NCBI GenBank assembly: GCA_002405525.1
Contig: DHLY01000169.1
Location: 23,570-51,107 of the forward strand
DNA length: 27,538 nucleotides
Direction: 5' to 3'
DNA from: Proteobacteria bacterium UBA4656
GTDB taxonomy: Bacteria; Pseudomonadota; Gammaproteobacteria; Xanthomonadales; Ahniellaceae
The notes beneath the pieces were generated by a model that did no database searches, was not told the origin of the DNA, and saw nothing but the letters and a program-made list of their open reading frames with translations. The first letter of the stretch is position 1, and the number at the start of each line of letters is the position of its first letter. Positions 24,637-27,538 of this stretch are shown here, piece after piece. Both the position numbers and the translations under genes were made by a program.

Positions 24637-26235
24637 TCAATCCACCACCGCGCTGGCGTGTTCGCGGGTGGCGTCGAACGACACCTCGGGCCAGCGCTCC
24701 TGCGTCAGTTGCAGGTTGACCCGGCTGGGCGCGAGGTAGACCAGCAGGCCCGCGGCGTCCAGCGCCAGGTTCGGCGCCGCCTTCTCGCGGAACTCCTCCA
24801 GCTTCTTCGGCTCCGCGCAGCGGATCCAGCGCGCCGTGGCCACGCCGACCTGCTCGAACACGCATTCCACGCCGTACTCGTCCTTGAGCCGGTAGGCCAC
24901 CACGTCGAACTGCAGCATGCCGACCGCGCCGAGCACCAGGTCGTTGCTCATCAGCGGTCGGAAGAACTGGGTGGCGCCCTCCTCGGACAGCTGCGCCAGG
25001 CCCTTGGCGAGCTGCTTCATCTTCAGCGGGTCCTTCAGGCGCGCGCGGCGGAACAATTCCGGCGCGAAGTTGGGGATGCCGGTGAACGACAGCGACTCGC
25101 CCGCGGTGAACGTGTCGCCGATCGAGATCGTGCCGTGGTTGTGCAGGCCGATCACGTCGCCCGGCCAGGCGCGGTCGACGATCTCGCGGTCGGAGGCCAT
25201 GAAGGTCAGCGCGTTGGCCAGCTTCACTTCCTTGCCCAACCGCACGTGGAAGGCCTTCATGCCCGCCTCGAAGTGGCCCGAGCAGATGCGCATGAAGGCC
25301 ACGCGGTCGCGGTGCTGCGGGTCCATGTTGGCCTGGATCTTGAAGACGAAGCCGGTCATGGCGTCCTCGCCCGGCTGCACCGTGCGGCTGGTGGTGGCGC
25401 GTGGCTTGGGCGAGGGCGCGTGCTGCACGAAGAAGTCCAGCAGCAGCTGCACGCCGAAGTTGTTCACCGCCGAACCGAAGAACACCGGGGTCTGGCGCCC
25501 GGCGAGGTAGGCCTCGAGGTCGAAGGGATGCGAGGCGCCCTTCACCAGTTCCAGTTCGTCGTGCAGTTCCTTCCACGCCTCCTCGCCGATCCGCGCGCGC
25601 AGCGCGGGGTCGTCGAGCTTGAGGATGGTGGAATCCTGGCGGGTGAAATTGCGGCCGGGCTCGAACAGATGCACCTCGTCGTCGACCAGGTGGTACACGC
25701 CCTTCAGGCGCGAGCCCATGCCGATCGGCCAGGTCACCGGCGCGCACTGGATCTTCAGCACGCTCTCCACTTCATCCAGCAGTTCGATCGGCGAGCGGCC
25801 TTCGCGGTCGAGCTTGTTGATGAAGGTCATGATCGGCGTGTCGCGCAGCCGGCACACGTCCATCAGCTTGATCGTGCGCTCCTCCACGCCCTTGGCGCAG
25901 TCGATCACCATCAGTGCGGAGTCGACCGCGGTGAGCACGCGGTAGGTGTCTTCGCCGAAGTCGGCGTGGCCGGGCGTGTCGAGCAGGTTGACGATGCGCC
26001 CCTCGTAGGGGAACTGCATCACCGACGAGGTGACCGAGATGCCGCGCTCCTTCTCCAGCGCCATCCAGTCGGACGTCGCGTGGCGCGCGGCCTTGCGGCC
26101 CTTCACCGAGCCCGCCATCTGGATCGCGCCCCCGAACAGCAACAGCTTCTCGGTCAGCGTGGTCTTGCCGGCGTCGGGATGGGAAATGATCGCGAAGGTG
26201 CGACGGCGCGCCGTTTCGGTGGCTTGCTGGGACAT
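24637..26235 (-). CDS. prfC: Peptide chain release factor 3 (RF3)
   Basis: RF3 is the GTPase that removes RF1 and RF2 from the ribosome after termination. This 532-residue protein has the expected length and G motifs: G1 SHPDAGKTT (18-26), switch region [11 protein letters not shown] (61-71), G3 DTPGH (86-90) and G4 NKLD (140-143). RF3-specific sequence runs through the domains (for example [19 protein letters not shown] and ARWIRC near the C-terminal part). Start ATG 26235 gives [20 protein letters not shown], the normal RF3 beginning. No clear Shine-Dalgarno sequence precedes it; the upstream bases are C-rich. It is likely transcribed alone from a TATACT box about 44 bases upstream. Confidence 0.97.
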   Translation of the reverse strand: MSQQATETARRRTFAIISHPDAGKTTLTEKLLLFGGAIQMAGSVKGRKAARHATSDWMALEKERGISVTSSVMQFPYEGRIVNLLDTPGHADFGEDTYRVLTAVDSALMVIDCAKGVEERTIKLMDVCRLRDTPIMTFINKLDREGRSPIELLDEVESVLKIQCAPVTWPIGMGSRLKGVYHLVDDEVHLFEPGRNFTRQDSTILKLDDPALRARIGEEAWKELHDELELVKGASHPFDLEAYLAGRQTPVFFGSAVNNFGVQLLLDFFVQHAPSPKPRATTSRTVQPGEDAMTGFVFKIQANMDPQHRDRVAFMRICSGHFEAGMKAFHVRLGKEVKLANALTFMASDREIVDRAWPGDVIGLHNHGTISIGDTFTAGESLSFTGIPNFAPELFRRARLKDPLKMKQLAKGLAQLSEEGATQFFRPLMSNDLVLGAVGMLQFDVVAYRLKDEYGVECVFEQVGVATARWIRCAEPKKLEEFREKAAPNLALDAAGLLVYLAPSRVNLQLTQERWPEVSFDATREHASAVVD

Positions 26236-26278
26236 CGCGGGGGAGGGCGGGCGCAGGCCTTGGCTGCGCGGGGCGCGG

Positions 26279-26284
26279 AGTATA
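26279..26284 (-). promoter_or_regulatory. Predicted prfC -10 box (TATACT)
   Basis: TATACT matches 5 of 6 consensus bases and is the best -10 in the 128-bp gap upstream of prfC. The -35 is weak (TTTAGG at 26309-26304, 19-bp spacing). Transcription would start near 26272, giving a leader of about 37 bases. Confidence 0.5.
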
Positions 26285-26312
26285 GCGGCGCCGCTGGCAT
26301 GCGCCTAAACGC

Positions 26313-26337
26313 GACGGCCGGGCAGGGCCCGGCCGTC
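26313..26337 (-). terminator. Hairpin terminator of the choice-of-anchor J gene
   Basis: GACGGCCGGGC (26313-26323) pairs perfectly with GCCCGGCCGTC (26327-26337) across a 3-base loop, an 11-bp GC stem 26 bases past the stop at 26364. On the minus strand it is followed by GCGTTTAGG, a poor T tract, so it may need Rho or only stabilise the 3' end. It insulates prfC. Confidence 0.6.
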
Positions 26338-26363
26338 GGTGTCGAACACGATGCAGCGCGCGG

Positions 26364-27209
26364 TCAGCGGCGACGCACCATCCACAGGCCGCAGCCCAGG
26401 GTCAGCGTGATCAGCGCCAGCAGCCCGAGGCGATCGAGGCTGGGCACGGGCAGGGTCGCGCCCAGGGCGCCGACCGTGCCCTCGTCGAAGCTGAAGGTGT
26501 CGATGCCGATGTAGTCGGAGTTGTCGCCCATGGGGCCGCCGCTGGTCACGAAGTAGCGGAAGGCGATGCGACCGCTGCCGCTGGAGGGAATACCACCCGC
26601 ATTGGTCACCGTGATCTGGCACCACGCGTTCGGATAGCCGGTGGTGGGCGTGATCGGGCAGTTGGTGGAGGTCACCAGGGTCGGGTTGACCGTGGTCAGC
26701 AGGGTGGTGAAGTCACCCACGCCGGCGGGGCCAGTGCCGACGTTGGTGCTGGCGCCGGCGGTGCTCAGGCGCACCTCGAGGCGGTCGGCGAACATCGGCG
26801 CGGTTATCGTCCGGGTCCAGAAGCTCAGCGACGCACCGGTGCCGAAGTTCACCTGCGGCGACACCAGCCAGGTGCTGATCGTGTTGGCGCCGGTGGTGCT
26901 GTTGAAGTTGGCGCCGATGTAGGCGGTCGTCGCACCGGCCTGCGCCGGGAACACGGTGTCGTTGCCCTGGAACCACGTGGTGGTGCCCACGGTCGTGCTG
27001 TTGTTGGTGCAGGTCCAGCCCGCGGGGCAGGTGCCGACGGTGTCGAAACCCTGCGTGATCACCGCGTTGGGCAGGAACGGCGAGGCGGCTGCCGGGGTGG
27101 CGGCAGTCGGCGCCTGCGGCGTGCGCGAGGTGGTCTGGGCCTGGGCCACGCCAGCGGCGAGTGCGAGGACGGCGAACGAGGCCGCCAGCGGACGAAGCAT
27201 GAACGACAT
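26364..27209 (-). CDS. Secreted choice-of-anchor J protein with IPTL-CTERM-like sorting tail
   Basis: This 281-residue protein starts at ATG 27209, preceded by GGGGGA at a good distance. The signal peptide is MSFMLRPLAASFAVLALAAG with cleavage near AQAQ (about 25). The main domain (about 50-242) has the choice-of-anchor J pattern: FDTVGTCPAGWTCTNN, the strand STWLVSPQVNFG (112-123), LSFWTRT, RIAFRYFV and DYIGIDTFSF (232-241). The C-terminus is a sorting signal: VPSLDRLG (255-262), a hydrophobic helix to about 276 and an RRR end, close to the IPTL-CTERM form (IPTLSEWG, helix, Arg cluster) but diverged. It is probably anchored or processed at the envelope by an exosortase-like enzyme, not present in this window. 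The frame upstream to 27470 is Arg-rich and not coding. Confidence 0.85.
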   Translation of the reverse strand: MSFMLRPLAASFAVLALAAGVAQAQTTSRTPQAPTAATPAAASPFLPNAVITQGFDTVGTCPAGWTCTNNSTTVGTTTWFQGNDTVFPAQAGATTAYIGANFNSTTGANTISTWLVSPQVNFGTGASLSFWTRTITAPMFADRLEVRLSTAGASTNVGTGPAGVGDFTTLLTTVNPTLVTSTNCPITPTTGYPNAWCQITVTNAGGIPSSGSGRIAFRYFVTSGGPMGDNSDYIGIDTFSFDEGTVGALGATLPVPSLDRLGLLALITLTLGCGLWMVRRR

Positions 27210-27538
27210 GGGAAATCCCCCGAGGATCTGTGGTTTTTCTGGATGTCGCGGGCCGCTCCCCGCCCCGGCGACGCTGGCTGCGCGACGTCGATCGACGCGG
27301 CAGTACGCAAAGGCCGGCCTCCATCGTGCCGACCTGCACCACGGCCGGCGACCTCGCCACCGGCCCGCACCGCGCGGCTGGTGGCCGGACAACACGTCAC
27401 GATACGTTAACGCGCCGCCGCCGCGCGCGCAACTGCCGGGGCGCGGGGGCGGGGCGCAGTGCCCGTGCACGCCGGCGTGCCGGATCGCGCGCCGGTGCGC
27501 CGGGCGCGGTCGAGCGCGCCCGGCCGGCGTTGCACTCC
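27210..27538. other. Non-coding stretch at the window end, with one strong hairpin
   Basis: No gene is supported here. It holds the upstream region of the choice-of-anchor J gene (an AT-richer TTAACGTATCGTGA-like patch near 27400-27413 on the minus strand could be regulatory). It also has a perfect 10-bp inverted repeat, GCCGGGCGCG (27499-27508) with CGCGCCCGGC (27515-27524), loop GTCGAG. Its gene context lies outside the window. Confidence 0.5.

Noticed and set aside
27210..27470. Upstream extension of the choice-of-anchor J frame
   Set aside because: It precedes a perfect signal peptide and ribosome site and is Arg/Gly-rich, so it is not coding.

Overview
The window is very GC-rich chromosomal DNA from a gammaproteobacterium, most likely of the Xanthomonadales (Lysobacteraceae or Rhodanobacteraceae). 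Reasons: GC-biased third positions throughout, a 941-residue Xanthomonas-style TonB-dependent receptor, GTP-dependent PEP carboxykinase, a FadE-type acyl-CoA dehydrogenase, GTAG-headed REP palindromes like those of Stenotrophomonas/Xanthomonas, and a secreted protein ending in the FANGFE-type tail that I associate with this order. The taxonomic call is inference. No rRNA, tRNA, CRISPR array, prophage or insertion sequence was seen.

Layout. 1-262: tail of an unidentified protein. 315-3484 (-): ECF sigma factor of the TIGR02999 type translationally coupled to a membrane Ser/Thr kinase with a TPR-like periplasmic part. 3579-7431 (+): a secreted beta-helix protein and an exported amidohydrolase. 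7439-11294 (-): a three-gene lipid operon (alpha/beta hydrolase, fadE, hotdog-fold protein), divergent from a TetR regulator at 11379-11984. The shared 85-bp control region holds two ATAC-N6-GTAT palindromes placed on the two predicted promoters. 12062-16835 (+): pckG, an HDAC-family deacylase, then an ECF sigma / small membrane protein / DUF4097 cassette. 17002-20997 (-): TonB-dependent receptor and a secreted putative barrel protein. 21112-22819: divergent hslO and mtgA with abutting start regions. 22861-24362 (+): CBS-pair protein, a third sigma-like factor and its probable membrane anti-sigma partner. 24369-24613: a tandemly duplicated REP dimer. 24637-27209 (-): prfC and a secreted choice-of-anchor J protein with an IPTL-CTERM-like sorting tail.

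How the genes work together. Two themes recur. One is envelope sensing: three separate sigma modules, each joined by overlapping stop and start codons to a single-pass membrane partner, lie within 24 kb. The other is the outer envelope itself: a receptor, a putative barrel protein, a transglycosylase, and two secreted proteins with two different C-terminal tails. The fadE operon with its TetR gene is a self-contained fatty-acid catabolic unit. pckG nearby fits gluconeogenic growth on acetyl-CoA-derived carbon.

I see no defence or toxin system. The most unusual items are the REP-dimer duplication, the paired TetR operators with near-leaderless starts, the FANGFE-tailed repeat protein, and two mutually exclusive perfect hairpins between convergent genes.
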